Origin: Lachnospiraceae bacterium UBA3645
Lineage (GTDB): Bacteria; Bacillota; Clostridia; Lachnospirales; Lachnospiraceae
Reading direction: 5' to 3'
Assembly (NCBI GenBank): GCA_002373555.1
Contig: DFKM01000178.1
Location: 1-10,000, forward strand
Length of the DNA: 10,000 nucleotides
Shown here: positions 1-6,467 of the stretch, piece after piece
Position numbering within the stretch: position 1 is the first letter of the stretch
Layout: every line of letters begins with the position of its first letter
Translations under genes and position numbers: made by a program
Notes under the pieces: model-generated
Told to the model about the DNA's origin: nothing
Database searches by the model: none
Seen by the model: only the letters and a program-made list of their open reading frames with translations

Positions 1-1155
1 TTTGTGGAAATGTTCGTCGGCGTCGGCGCATCCAGAGTGCGCGATCTGTTTAATGACGCCAAAAACAATGCGCCCTGCATCGTCTTTATCGATGAGATCG
101 ATGCAGTCGCGAGAAAGCGCGGCTCCGGTATGGGCGGCGGACATGATGAGAGAGAGCAGACGCTGAACCAACTCCTGGTCGAGATGGACGGCTTCGGCGT
201 CAATTCCGGCATCATCGTTCTGGCAGCCACGAACCGCGTGGATATCCTGGATCCCGCCATCATGCGTCCGGGACGTTTTGACCGGAAGATCATGATCGGC
301 CGGCCGGATGTCCGGGGACGGGAAGAGATCCTGCTTGTGCATGCGAAGAACAAGCCTCTTTCGGATAATGTTGATCTGAAGCGTGTGGCCCAGACGACCG
401 CCGGTTTCTCCGGCGCGGATCTGGAGAATCTGATGAATGAATCCGCCATTCTGGCGGCGAAGGACGGACGCCGGTTCATTACACAGGAAGATATCGATGC
501 TTCCTTTGTGAAGGTCGGCATCGGCGTGGAAAAGAAGAGCCGGATCATTTCCGAGAAGGAAAAACGGATCACGGCGTATCATGAATCCGGACATGCGATC
601 CTGTTCCATGTGCTGCCGGATGTCGGACCGGTGCATACCGTGTCCATCATTCCGACCGGACTCGGGGCGGCCGGCTATACGATGCCGCTTCCGGAGAAGG
701 ACGAAATGTTCATGACCCGCGGTCATATGCTGCAGGATATCTGCGTCTCGCTGGGCGGCCGGATCGCCGAAGAACTGATCTTTGATGACTATACCACCGG
801 CGCCTCGCAGGATATCAAGCAGGCAACGGAGATGGCCCGCAACATGGTCACCCGTTACGGCATGTCCGAGACCGTCGGCATGATCAATTACGGCAGCGAT
901 GAGGAAGTCTTTATCGGAAGAGACTTTGGACACACAAGGGGCTATTCCGAACAGATGGCATCGGTGATCGATAATGAAGTGAAGAAGATCATCGACGAAT
1001 GCTATGCCAAAGCCAGAAAGATCATTGAAGAGCATATGGATGTTCTTCATGCGTCCGCGAAGCTTCTCCTGGAAAAAGAAAAGATCGATCAGCAGGAGTT
1101 CGAAGCGCTTTTTGCGGACAATACTACTGAGGAGATGAATAAAGCTGTTTTATGA
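1..1155 (+). CDS. ftsH: ATP-dependent zinc metalloprotease FtsH, 3' part (5' end outside window)
   Basis: Membrane-anchored AAA+ protease that unfolds and degrades membrane and short-lived cytoplasmic proteins as a hexamer. The reading frame is open from base 1 ([17 protein letters not shown]), so the N-terminal membrane segments and Walker A lie upstream. Visible in order are the pore-loop FVG motif (about nt 13-21), Walker B with [10 protein letters not shown], the second region of homology ending in RPGRFDR, the lid domain, and the M41 peptidase domain with the zinc site HESGH at nt 580-594. The third metal ligand is expected in the [12 protein letters not shown] segment. The protein ends with a short coiled, Glu/Lys-rich tail, as usual for FtsH. 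Its TGA stop (1153-1155) overlaps the ATG of the following amylase gene, implying co-transcription. Identity rests on motif recognition and is very secure. Confidence 0.97.
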   Translation, partial: FVEMFVGVGASRVRDLFNDAKNNAPCIVFIDEIDAVARKRGSGMGGGHDEREQTLNQLLVEMDGFGVNSGIIVLAATNRVDILDPAIMRPGRFDRKIMIGRPDVRGREEILLVHAKNKPLSDNVDLKRVAQTTAGFSGADLENLMNESAILAAKDGRRFITQEDIDASFVKVGIGVEKKSRIISEKEKRITAYHESGHAILFHVLPDVGPVHTVSIIPTGLGAAGYTMPLPEKDEMFMTRGHMLQDICVSLGGRIAEELIFDDYTTGASQDIKQATEMARNMVTRYGMSETVGMINYGSDEEVFIGRDFGHTRGYSEQMASVIDNEVKKIIDECYAKARKIIEEHMDVLHASAKLLLEKEKIDQQEFEALFADNTTEEMNKAVL

Positions 1156-3209
1156 AGATCTCGTCATTATATACGGATGAATCCGCGGAATTTGTGATTC
1201 GGGACGCGGAAAAGGGGACGAGAGTGCGTTTTCAGATCGATGCGCACGATCATCCCAATACTTCTGTCATACTCCATACAGAAGGAAAATGTTATGAGCT
1301 CTCTCCGGTCAGATCGCTGGGAGAGCTTTTAATACTGGAAACGATCCTGCCCTTCCAGGAAGAGGATATCTACTATTTCTTCGAGATCTCTGTCCGGGAA
1401 AACGGCTCTTCCTACAGCCTTGTTTTCACCAAGGAAGGCATCTCGAACTATGCCGACGGGAAGATCTGGTTCCGCATCAGAGCGAACGAAGATATCCCGG
1501 AATGGAGCATCGGCGCAGTCGTCTACCAGATCTTTACGGACCGTTTCAAAAACGGCAATCCGGCGAACAATGTCACAGACAGAGAGTATATCTACAACGG
1601 CCGGCCGGTACAGGAAGTCCGCAAATGGAGCGATCTGCCCGAAATCACTGACGTTGGGAGAATGTACGGCGGCGATCTGGTCGGCGTGCGGGAGAAGCTG
1701 GATTATCTGAAGAAGCTCGGCGTAGAGGTGCTTTATCTGAATCCGATCTTTGTCTCCCCGTCTTCCCATAAGTATGATGTGCAGGACTATGATCATATCG
1801 ATCCGCATCTGACGGTCATCAAAAAGGACGGCGGAAAGGCGATCCCGGTCTATTCCTTCTCAAACGCGAAAGCCGAACGCTACAGGATCCGGACGACCGA
1901 TCCGGAGAACCTGGCTGCATCCAATGCATGGTTCGCGGAATTTGTGGCGGACTGTCATAAAAAAGGGATTCGTGTGATCATCGACGGCGTCTTCAATCAC
2001 TGCGGATCGTTCAATAAATGGATGGATATGGAAGGCTTCTATGACAGAAAGGATCTTCCGGAGACCGAAAAAGGCGCCTCCAGATCCGAAAAGAGCCGTT
2101 ACAGATCCTATTTCAATTATGATAAAAAAGGCGACTATGAAGCCTGGTGGGACGTTCCCACGCTCCCAAAGCTGAATTACGAAGGTTCGGAGGAACTGCA
2201 GGAAGAGATCATCCGGATCGGGAAGAAATGGGTGTCTCCGCCGTACAATGTGGACGGCTGGCGGCTGGATGTGGCAGCCGACCTGGGCCACTCCGAAGAG
2301 TTCAACCACAAATTCTGGAAACGGTTCCGGAAAGCGATCCGCGAAGCGAATCCGGAGGCGATCGTACTGGCAGAGCATTACGGCGATCCGGCGTCCTGGA
2401 TCTCGGCCGGTGAGTGGGACACCGTCATGAACTATGACGCGTTCATGGATCCGGTCAGCTATTTCCTGACAGGAGTCGACAAACATTCGGAGATCCTGCG
2501 GCCGGATCTGTACGGAAATGCGGAAGCGTTTATGGCGACGATCCGGAAAGCCATGCTTTCCCTGGATGAAGCATCGCTGTTCGCGGCGCTAAACCAGCTG
2601 GACAATCATGATCATTCCCGTTTCCTGACAAGGACGAACAAGCGCGCCGGAAAGCTCGCCGAGGTCGGGCCGGAATCGGCTTTCTTCGGCACGGATATGC
2701 GGATCATGCACCAGGGAATCGTCATGCTGATGACGTGGCCGGGTGCACCGGGACTGTATTACGGCGATGAAGCAGGCGTATGCGGCTGGACAGATCCTGA
2801 TGACAGAAGAACCTATCCGTGGGGAAATGAGGACTGGGAACTTCTGGAATTCGTCCGGGAGATGACTTGGATCCACAAGAACCATCCGGCACTGCGGACC
2901 GGCGCCTGGATCCCGCTGTTCGCCGGGAACGGCATGATCGCTTATGCGAGAAGATATGACAGTGATATCGTGATCACGATCATCAATACTGCGGACGACT
3001 TCCGGCGCGAGGTGATCGATGTGTCCGCCTGCGGCATCACGGATCATGAATGCCGGAGGCTGATGCTTACCGGAAGCAATGGATACAATACAGGCCATGC
3101 GGTCTATAAGGCGCTGTTCGGGATGCTCAGCATCGAGATCCCGCCGGTGTCTTCGATCGTAATCTCTGCAAAAGCACATGACAGGAAGCTGAGAGGATGG
3201 AGACGATGA
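1152..3209 (+). CDS. GH13 alpha-amylase-family glycoside hydrolase (neopullulanase/cyclomaltodextrinase-like)
   Basis: Predicted hydrolase of alpha-1,4-glucans such as maltodextrins, cyclodextrins or glycogen fragments. It has 685 residues and no signal peptide, so it should act in the cytoplasm. An N-terminal beta-rich domain (about residues 1-110) precedes a TIM barrel that begins near [10 protein letters not shown] (124-132). The GH13 regions are intact: region I DGVFNH (278-283), region [11 protein letters not shown] with nucleophile D373, region [10 protein letters not shown] with acid/base E408, and region [10 protein letters not shown] with stabiliser D487. A C-terminal beta domain follows from about residue 585. 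The architecture fits the neopullulanase/maltogenic amylase group; the exact substrate cannot be read from sequence. The start ATG overlaps the ftsH stop by 4 nt. The nearest purine-rich site (GAGGAG, 1129-1134) is too far away, and an in-frame stop lies just upstream, so translation probably depends on coupling to ftsH. Confidence 0.93.
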   Translation: MKISSLYTDESAEFVIRDAEKGTRVRFQIDAHDHPNTSVILHTEGKCYELSPVRSLGELLILETILPFQEEDIYYFFEISVRENGSSYSLVFTKEGISNYADGKIWFRIRANEDIPEWSIGAVVYQIFTDRFKNGNPANNVTDREYIYNGRPVQEVRKWSDLPEITDVGRMYGGDLVGVREKLDYLKKLGVEVLYLNPIFVSPSSHKYDVQDYDHIDPHLTVIKKDGGKAIPVYSFSNAKAERYRIRTTDPENLAASNAWFAEFVADCHKKGIRVIIDGVFNHCGSFNKWMDMEGFYDRKDLPETEKGASRSEKSRYRSYFNYDKKGDYEAWWDVPTLPKLNYEGSEELQEEIIRIGKKWVSPPYNVDGWRLDVAADLGHSEEFNHKFWKRFRKAIREANPEAIVLAEHYGDPASWISAGEWDTVMNYDAFMDPVSYFLTGVDKHSEILRPDLYGNAEAFMATIRKAMLSLDEASLFAALNQLDNHDHSRFLTRTNKRAGKLAEVGPESAFFGTDMRIMHQGIVMLMTWPGAPGLYYGDEAGVCGWTDPDDRRTYPWGNEDWELLEFVREMTWIHKNHPALRTGAWIPLFAGNGMIAYARRYDSDIVITIINTADDFRREVIDVSACGITDHECRRLMLTGSNGYNTGHAVYKALFGMLSIEIPPVSSIVISAKAHDRKLRGWRR

Positions 3210-3484
3210 AGAATGTACTGTATTTCTATTTGAACGGATGTCCTTACTGCCGGAATGCGAACAAGGCGATCGATACGCTGCTCGCAGAAGAACCGAAATA
3301 TGCGGATGTACAGATCGATCGCGTGGAAGAGAATGCACATCCCGAGATCGCGGACAGATATGATTACTACAGAGTGCCGACGATGTACATCGACGGTGAG
3401 AAACTCTACGAAGCGAAGCCCGGACAGGGATATGAAGAGATCAAAGCAAATGTAAAGCGCGTGCTGGACGCCGCGCTGGTCTGA
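3206..3484 (+). CDS. Glutaredoxin/thioredoxin-fold protein with CPYC motif
   Basis: Small cytoplasmic thiol-disulfide oxidoreductase of about 92 residues. The CPYC active site (C12-C15, counted from ATG 3206) is the classic glutaredoxin motif. It follows a short first strand (VLYFYLNG), and the cis-proline loop VPTMYIDG (P58) is where a thioredoxin fold needs it. A C-terminal helix with KANVKRVLDAAL-type charge pattern closes the fold. I prefer ATG 3206 to ATG 3197: 3206 overlaps the amylase TGA (3207-3209) and has AGAGG about 9 nt upstream, while 3197 would lie too close to that site. It is the last gene of the ftsH-amylase cluster, before the terminator at 3523. Its electron donor and client are unknown. 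A NrdH-type role is possible, because glutaredoxin-like proteins can feed ribonucleotide reductase, but nothing local supports it. Confidence 0.85.
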   Translation: MKNVLYFYLNGCPYCRNANKAIDTLLAEEPKYADVQIDRVEENAHPEIADRYDYYRVPTMYIDGEKLYEAKPGQGYEEIKANVKRVLDAALV

Positions 3485-3522
3485 AAGGGACAGGCGGCAG
3501 TTTCCTGCATCGCCCTGCAGAT

Positions 3523-3556
3523 AAAAAAATACCGGATCACTTTCCGGTATTTTTTT
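3523..3556. terminator. Bidirectional intrinsic terminator between convergent redoxin gene and coaX
   Basis: Perfect 14-bp inverted repeat: 3523-3536 (A7 TACCGGA) and 3543-3556 (TCCGGTA T7), with loop TCACTT. It gives a GC core followed by a U tract on both strands, so it can end both the plus-strand ftsH cluster and minus-strand coaX. On the minus strand the coaX stop codon (3539-3537) is in the loop and its last codons form one arm. A second imperfect hairpin (CAGGCG 3491-3496 with CGCCCTG 3511-3517, inner GCAG/CTGC) lies just upstream on the plus strand. Confidence 0.9.
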
Positions 3557-4307
3557 TGTATATGATATACAGTCCCTTCAGCAGAAGGAAATCATCATAG
3601 ATGATCTCTTTTTTGCAGTGCGGAATGATGAAGGGCGCCAGACCGCCGGTGGCGATGACTGTCGCCGGCCCGCCGAGTTCTTCCTCCATCCGTTCGATCA
3701 TGCCGTCCATCATGGATGCCGTGCCGAGCACAGAGCCGCTCTTCATGCATTCGACCGTATTCTTGCCGATCGCTTTTTTCGGCGCTTCAAAGCTGATGTG
3801 CGGCAGCTGGGATGCCCTGTCGGAGAGCGCGTCCAGCGCGACTCTGGCCCCGGGAATGATCACGCCGCCGAGATAGGTGCCGTTCTTATCGATCGCGGAG
3901 ATCGTAGTGGCGGTTCCCATGTCGATGATCAGCATCGGTGCAGGATATTCGGCAAGTCCCGCGACCGCGTCGACGACCAGGTCGCTTCCGAGTGCCTGCG
4001 GATTCTCGATCTTGATATTCAGTCCGGTCTTTACGCCCGGGCCGACGACGAGCGCGGGCTTTCCGGTCAGTTTCTCAATGGCCCGGTTCAGCGTGGTCGT
4101 GACGGCCGGAACAACGGATGAAATGATGCTTCCCGTGACCTGCGGCCAGGAAAAATCATGCAGCTCCAGGATCGTGTTGAGCATGACGGCGTATTCCAGA
4201 TCGGTCTTGTTCCGGTCTGTAGAGATCCGCTCGACGAAGCGGGGTTTTCCTTTTTCGATCACGCCCGCAACAATGTTTGTGTTACCTACGTCAACTGTGA
4301 AGATCAT
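3537..4307 (-). CDS. coaX: Type III pantothenate kinase CoaX
   Basis: Catalyses ATP-dependent phosphorylation of pantothenate, the first step of coenzyme A synthesis, in the cytoplasm. The 256-residue length is normal for CoaX. Motifs of this acetate/sugar-kinase-fold (ASKHA) enzyme are visible: the N-terminal phosphate loop FTVDVGNTN with D6, the substrate segment GPGVKTGLNIK (89-99) followed by LGSDLVVDAVAG with D109, then IIDMGTATT (127-135) and GGVIIPG (147-153). The segment is often G-x-D-R in relatives; here the residue after D109 is Leu, a small deviation with no known consequence. The start ATG has a strong GGAGG (4317-4313) 6 nt upstream. The gene is divergent from coaBC, which acts two steps further on, and convergent with the redoxin gene. 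Its leader carries a promoter, a hairpin and a possible small ORF. Type III kinases are generally not feedback-inhibited by CoA (family knowledge), so control at the leader would be plausible. Confidence 0.95.
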   Translation of the reverse strand: MIFTVDVGNTNIVAGVIEKGKPRFVERISTDRNKTDLEYAVMLNTILELHDFSWPQVTGSIISSVVPAVTTTLNRAIEKLTGKPALVVGPGVKTGLNIKIENPQALGSDLVVDAVAGLAEYPAPMLIIDMGTATTISAIDKNGTYLGGVIIPGARVALDALSDRASQLPHISFEAPKKAIGKNTVECMKSGSVLGTASMMDGMIERMEEELGGPATVIATGGLAPFIIPHCKKEIIYDDFLLLKGLYIIYKKNTGK

Positions 4308-4371
4308 TTCTTTCCTCCATCCCTCCGGAGCCGTTATCGCCCTGAGATTCCTGCCCGTCTTTGCTGGACAT
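4291..4371 (-). CDS. Possible 26-codon leader ORF overlapping the coaX start
   Basis: ATG at 4371-4369 is preceded by AGAAGG (4383-4378) with a 6-nt gap. The frame starts MSSKDGQESQ, is Gly/Ser/Asp/Glu-rich, and ends at TGA 4293-4291, 17 nt inside coaX in a different frame. It lies entirely within the transcript expected from the promoter at 4499-4471. Translation through it would carry ribosomes over the coaX Shine-Dalgarno and start, so it could couple or tune coaX translation. No homolog is recognised and the ORF is short enough to be chance; the low-complexity composition argues for caution. Confidence 0.25.
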   Translation of the reverse strand: MSSKDGQESQGDNGSGGMEERNDLHS

Positions 4372-4406
4372 TAAGTTCCTTCTATGATATAGTCTTTACA
4401 CTAAAT

Positions 4407-4447
4407 CTTGTGGTATCGGTTCATGCAGTGCATAGAACAGCCACAAG
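4407..4447. other. Two-part hairpin in the coaX 5' leader
   Basis: Outer stem CTTGTGG (4407-4413) pairs with CCACAAG (4441-4447). After a small internal loop, GTTC (4419-4422) pairs with GAAC (4435-4438), and ATGC (4423-4426) with GCAT (4430-4433), leaving a 3-nt loop and one bulged A. On the minus strand it begins about 17 nt after the predicted start of coaX transcription. No U tract follows it on either strand, so it is not a simple terminator. It could be a leader RNA element or a protein site. Confidence 0.55.
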
Positions 4448-4470
4448 AATTCGAAGTATTTACGAGCTTA

Positions 4471-4499
4471 AATATACCATCTGAATCGCCGGGTGTAAA
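4471..4499 (-). promoter_or_regulatory. Sigma-A-type promoter for coaX
   Basis: Read on the minus strand: -35 TTTACA (4499-4494), a 17-nt spacer, and -10 TATATT (4476-4471), with an extended -10 TG one base upstream. Each hexamer matches consensus at 5 of 6 positions. Transcription would start near 4464, giving a leader of about 157 nt before the coaX ATG. It is the best promoter match in this gap. A weaker plus-strand match (TTGCTG 4361, TATGAT 4383, 16-nt spacer) points the other way and is less convincing. Confidence 0.6.
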
Positions 4500-4597
4500 G
4501 CAGAGCTGATAAAGGTAATTCCCACTGGTCTTTTCCAGGAAAACAGAGAAAGACCGCCGGATTGGAAGCAGCGGATATTTCGAAAAGCGATTCATTT

Positions 4598-4626
4598 CTG
4601 ACCTTCGTGGAAATTGGGCGTATAAA
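4598..4626 (+). promoter_or_regulatory. Candidate promoter for coaBC
   Basis: CTGACC (4598-4603), a 17-nt spacer and TATAAA (4621-4626). The -35 matches at 4 of 6 and the -10 at 5 of 6. Transcription from about 4633 would give coaBC a leader of roughly 280 nt containing all four GATACCC(C) repeats. No better plus-strand promoter was seen closer to coaBC. Confidence 0.4.
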
Positions 4627-4640
4627 TGATTGATTTTAGA

Positions 4641-4842
4641 GAAGATACCCCAAAATAACCCGGAGTTCCGGAAATATTCAACAAAACGGGCGTGGATTGC
4701 TTGTCTCAGGGAAGAAGATACCCCAATCAGAGATTTAAGTCAGATGTGCAGTTTAAAAAAAGGGTATCGTCTTTGTAGAATACCGCATTTTTCACCCATG
4801 ACAGACGGAAGAGAACTTTTGTTATTGGTTTCATGGGGTATC
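4641..4842. repeat. Symmetric GATACCC(C) repeat set upstream of coaBC
   Basis: GAAGATACCCCA occurs at 4641-4652 and 4714-4725 (73 nt apart). The reverse complement appears as GGGTATC at 4762-4768 and TGGGGTATC at 4834-4842 (72 nt apart). Outer and inner pairs share one centre near 4743, so this is either an old inverted duplication of an ~80-bp unit bounded by GATACCC, or paired binding sites. Aligning the segments that end in each inner copy shows about 20 of 36 matching positions, which suggests diverged copies of one unit. Its function is unknown. Confidence 0.55.
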
Positions 4843-4912
4843 GGAATAACAAATACAAGCTTGTTTTGCCCAAAAGATCCTGCGGTCTGACAGATATTAC
4901 AAGGAGAAAAGG

Positions 4913-6112
4913 ATGCTGAACGGAAAACATATATTGCTCGGCGTATCGAGCTCGATCGCATGCTTTAAAAGCGCGGAACTGGTAAGACGGTATATCAAAG
5001 CCGGCGCGGAAGTGCAGGTCGTGATGACGGAAAATGCGGCAAAACTCATTTCTCCGCTCCTGTTCGAACAGCTCTCAAAGCATCACTGCATCACGGATAC
5101 GTTTGAACGCCCTGCGGAGGTGAAAGTCGCGCATGTTTCGCTGGCCGACTGGGCGGATGTTTTTGTAGTCGCGCCGGCGGATGCGAATGTGATCGCCAAG
5201 TTCGCGCACGGCATCGCGGATGACATGCTCTCCACGACCATGCTTGCCTGTGACTGTGAAAAGATCATCGCTCCCGCGATGAATACAAAAATGTATGAAA
5301 ATCCTGCCACACAGGATAATCTGGCGCTGCTGGCAAAGCGCGGATTCCATATCATGGATACGGCTTTCGGAGATCTGGCATGCGGCGTGACCGGTGTGGG
5401 AAGAATGCCGGAGCCGGCACAGATCGAGGAATATACCGAGCTGATAATCGGATATGAGAAGGATCTTGCAGGAAAGAAGATCGTGATCACTTCCGGCCCC
5501 ACACGGGAAGCGATGGATCCGGTCCGCTTCATCACGAATCATTCGACCGGAAAGATGGGCACCGCGATTGCGAGAGCTGCGGCGGCAAGAGGTGCCGAGA
5601 CGGTGATCGTGCACGGACATATGGAGGCTGCGGTGCCGGCCGGTGTCCGGGCGGTTCCCGTGACGTCCGCAGAGGAGATGTTCCAGGGCGTTATGGCCGA
5701 AGCCGATGATACGGATATCTTTATTATGGCAGCCGCAGTGGCCGATTACCGGCCGAAGACGACGGCTGATCAGAAAATGAAGAAGAAGGACGGCGAGCTG
5801 ACGATCGAGCTTTCGCGCACAAAGGATATTCTGGGGACGCTCGGTGCGGATAAGAAGGACCGCTGGTTCCTGTGCGGTTTTTCGATGGAGACAGAAAATG
5901 TGCTCGCGAATTCCAGGAAGAAGCTGGAGAAGAAAAATCTCGACCTGATCGTTGCGAACAGCATCCGGCAGGCCGGGGCGGGCTTCGGTACGGATACGAA
6001 TATCGTGACCATGATCTCGAAGGACGCGGAAGAAGAACTGCCGATCATGAGCAAGGACGAGGTCGCTCATAAGATCCTCGATCGGATTCTTGCCATGTCT
6101 GGCCCGCATTAA
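4913..6112 (+). CDS. coaBC: Bifunctional phosphopantothenoylcysteine decarboxylase / phosphopantothenate-cysteine ligase
   Basis: Joins 4'-phosphopantothenate to cysteine (CoaB, CTP-dependent in bacteria) and decarboxylates the product to 4'-phosphopantetheine (CoaC, FMN-dependent), the middle steps of CoA synthesis. The 399-residue length is standard for the fusion. The CoaC half (about 1-182) has the flavoprotein start ILLGVSSSIACFKS, catalytic H74 in KVAHVSLADW, the PAMNTKM motif (121-127) and the flap ACGVTGVGRMPEP with C157. The CoaB half (from about 187) has KIVITSGPTREAMDPVR, the STGKMG nucleotide-binding turn (211-216) and AAAVADYRPK (273-282). The start ATG has AAGGAG (4901-4906) 6 nt upstream. 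The gene is divergent from coaX, so two parts of one pathway share this locus. Nothing resembling a terminator follows except the repeat element at 6143. Confidence 0.97.
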   Translation: MLNGKHILLGVSSSIACFKSAELVRRYIKAGAEVQVVMTENAAKLISPLLFEQLSKHHCITDTFERPAEVKVAHVSLADWADVFVVAPADANVIAKFAHGIADDMLSTTMLACDCEKIIAPAMNTKMYENPATQDNLALLAKRGFHIMDTAFGDLACGVTGVGRMPEPAQIEEYTELIIGYEKDLAGKKIVITSGPTREAMDPVRFITNHSTGKMGTAIARAAAARGAETVIVHGHMEAAVPAGVRAVPVTSAEEMFQGVMAEADDTDIFIMAAAVADYRPKTTADQKMKKKDGELTIELSRTKDILGTLGADKKDRWFLCGFSMETENVLANSRKKLEKKNLDLIVANSIRQAGAGFGTDTNIVTMISKDAEEELPIMSKDEVAHKILDRILAMSGPH

Positions 6113-6142
6113 GAGAGAGCTATCAGTCAAGTTGCAGACAGA

Positions 6143-6413
6143 AGTGACGCTGTGCCGGTATATTTTTGCTGGAAACAGGAGTCGCTCCGATTGCTTCGGA
6201 TACGGGACAAAACATATGCACTCCTTCCAGCCAACGAATAAAGCGTGTTGGCCTCCAGTCGGCAGTTTTGCCCGATCCTGTCGCTCTACACTTCACAGTT
6301 CCCGGCAAAAATATACCGGCACAGCTGTCTGGTGATGGCTGCAAAATGAATGACGGCTGTCATTCTGAGGAGCTTGCGACGAAGAATCCTCGCCGTAAAA
6401 ACTGCGGTTTTAG
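6143..6413 (+). repeat. Interspersed palindromic element, copy 1 (long form with 129-nt interior)
   Basis: Begins with AGTGACGCT. The left arm 6149-6172 (GCTGTGCCGG...GCTGG) pairs with the right arm 6302-6325 at 23 of 24 positions plus one G-U. The interior 6173-6301 starts AAACAGG and ends ACAGTTC, like the other two copies. Inside are TCCGA/TCGGA (6186-6200), CCAAC/GTTGG (around 6231-6251) and GGCA/TGCC (6261-6272). All three are enclosed by CAGGA (6176-6180) and TCCTG (6276-6280), giving a cloverleaf-like fold. Thirty-two nt after the right arm comes the tail module, 6358-6413: TGTCATTCTGAG, then GAAGAATCC, ending in GCGGTTTTAG. The element fills most of the gap between coaBC and prfC. No coding content is recognised. 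Confidence 0.85.
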
Positions 6414-6467
6414 AAGAACCAAAACGGATTCACAAACGATTGATTACATTCATAAGGAATCATATAT

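Larger units (their letters stand above)
4308..4912. other. 605-bp AT-richer intergenic region between divergent coaX and coaBC
   Basis: No convincing protein gene was found. From left to right it holds the coaX ribosome-binding site and possible leader ORF, a 41-nt hairpin (4407-4447), the minus-strand coaX promoter (4499-4471), and a further hairpin (GGTCTTT 4527-4533 with AAAGACC 4549-4555, no U tract). Then come a candidate plus-strand promoter (4598-4626), a four-copy GATACCC(C) repeat set (4641-4842) and the coaBC Shine-Dalgarno (AAGGAG 4901-4906). An 8-bp inverted repeat, CTTTACAC (4394-4401) with GTGTAAAG (4493-4500), also brackets the first hairpin; one arm is part of the coaX -35 element. 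Base composition is visibly more AT-rich than the flanking genes. Confidence 0.7.

Noticed and set aside
4361..4388. Plus-strand promoter TTGCTG / TATGAT inside the coaX leader
   Set aside because: The spacing is 16 nt and the -35 is weak. It would drive antisense RNA to the coaX leader with no gene nearby. The minus-strand promoter at 4499-4471 is a better match.
4394..4500. Closed three-way-junction riboswitch bracketed by CTTTACAC / GTGTAAAG
   Set aside because: One arm coincides with the coaX -35 element and so lies outside the expected coaX transcript. No known riboswitch core was recognised.
4630..4890. 86-codon plus-strand open frame before coaBC
   Set aside because: It needs a TTG start with no Shine-Dalgarno, matches no known family, and spans all four GATACCC(C) repeats, so the apparent coding is better explained by the repeats.
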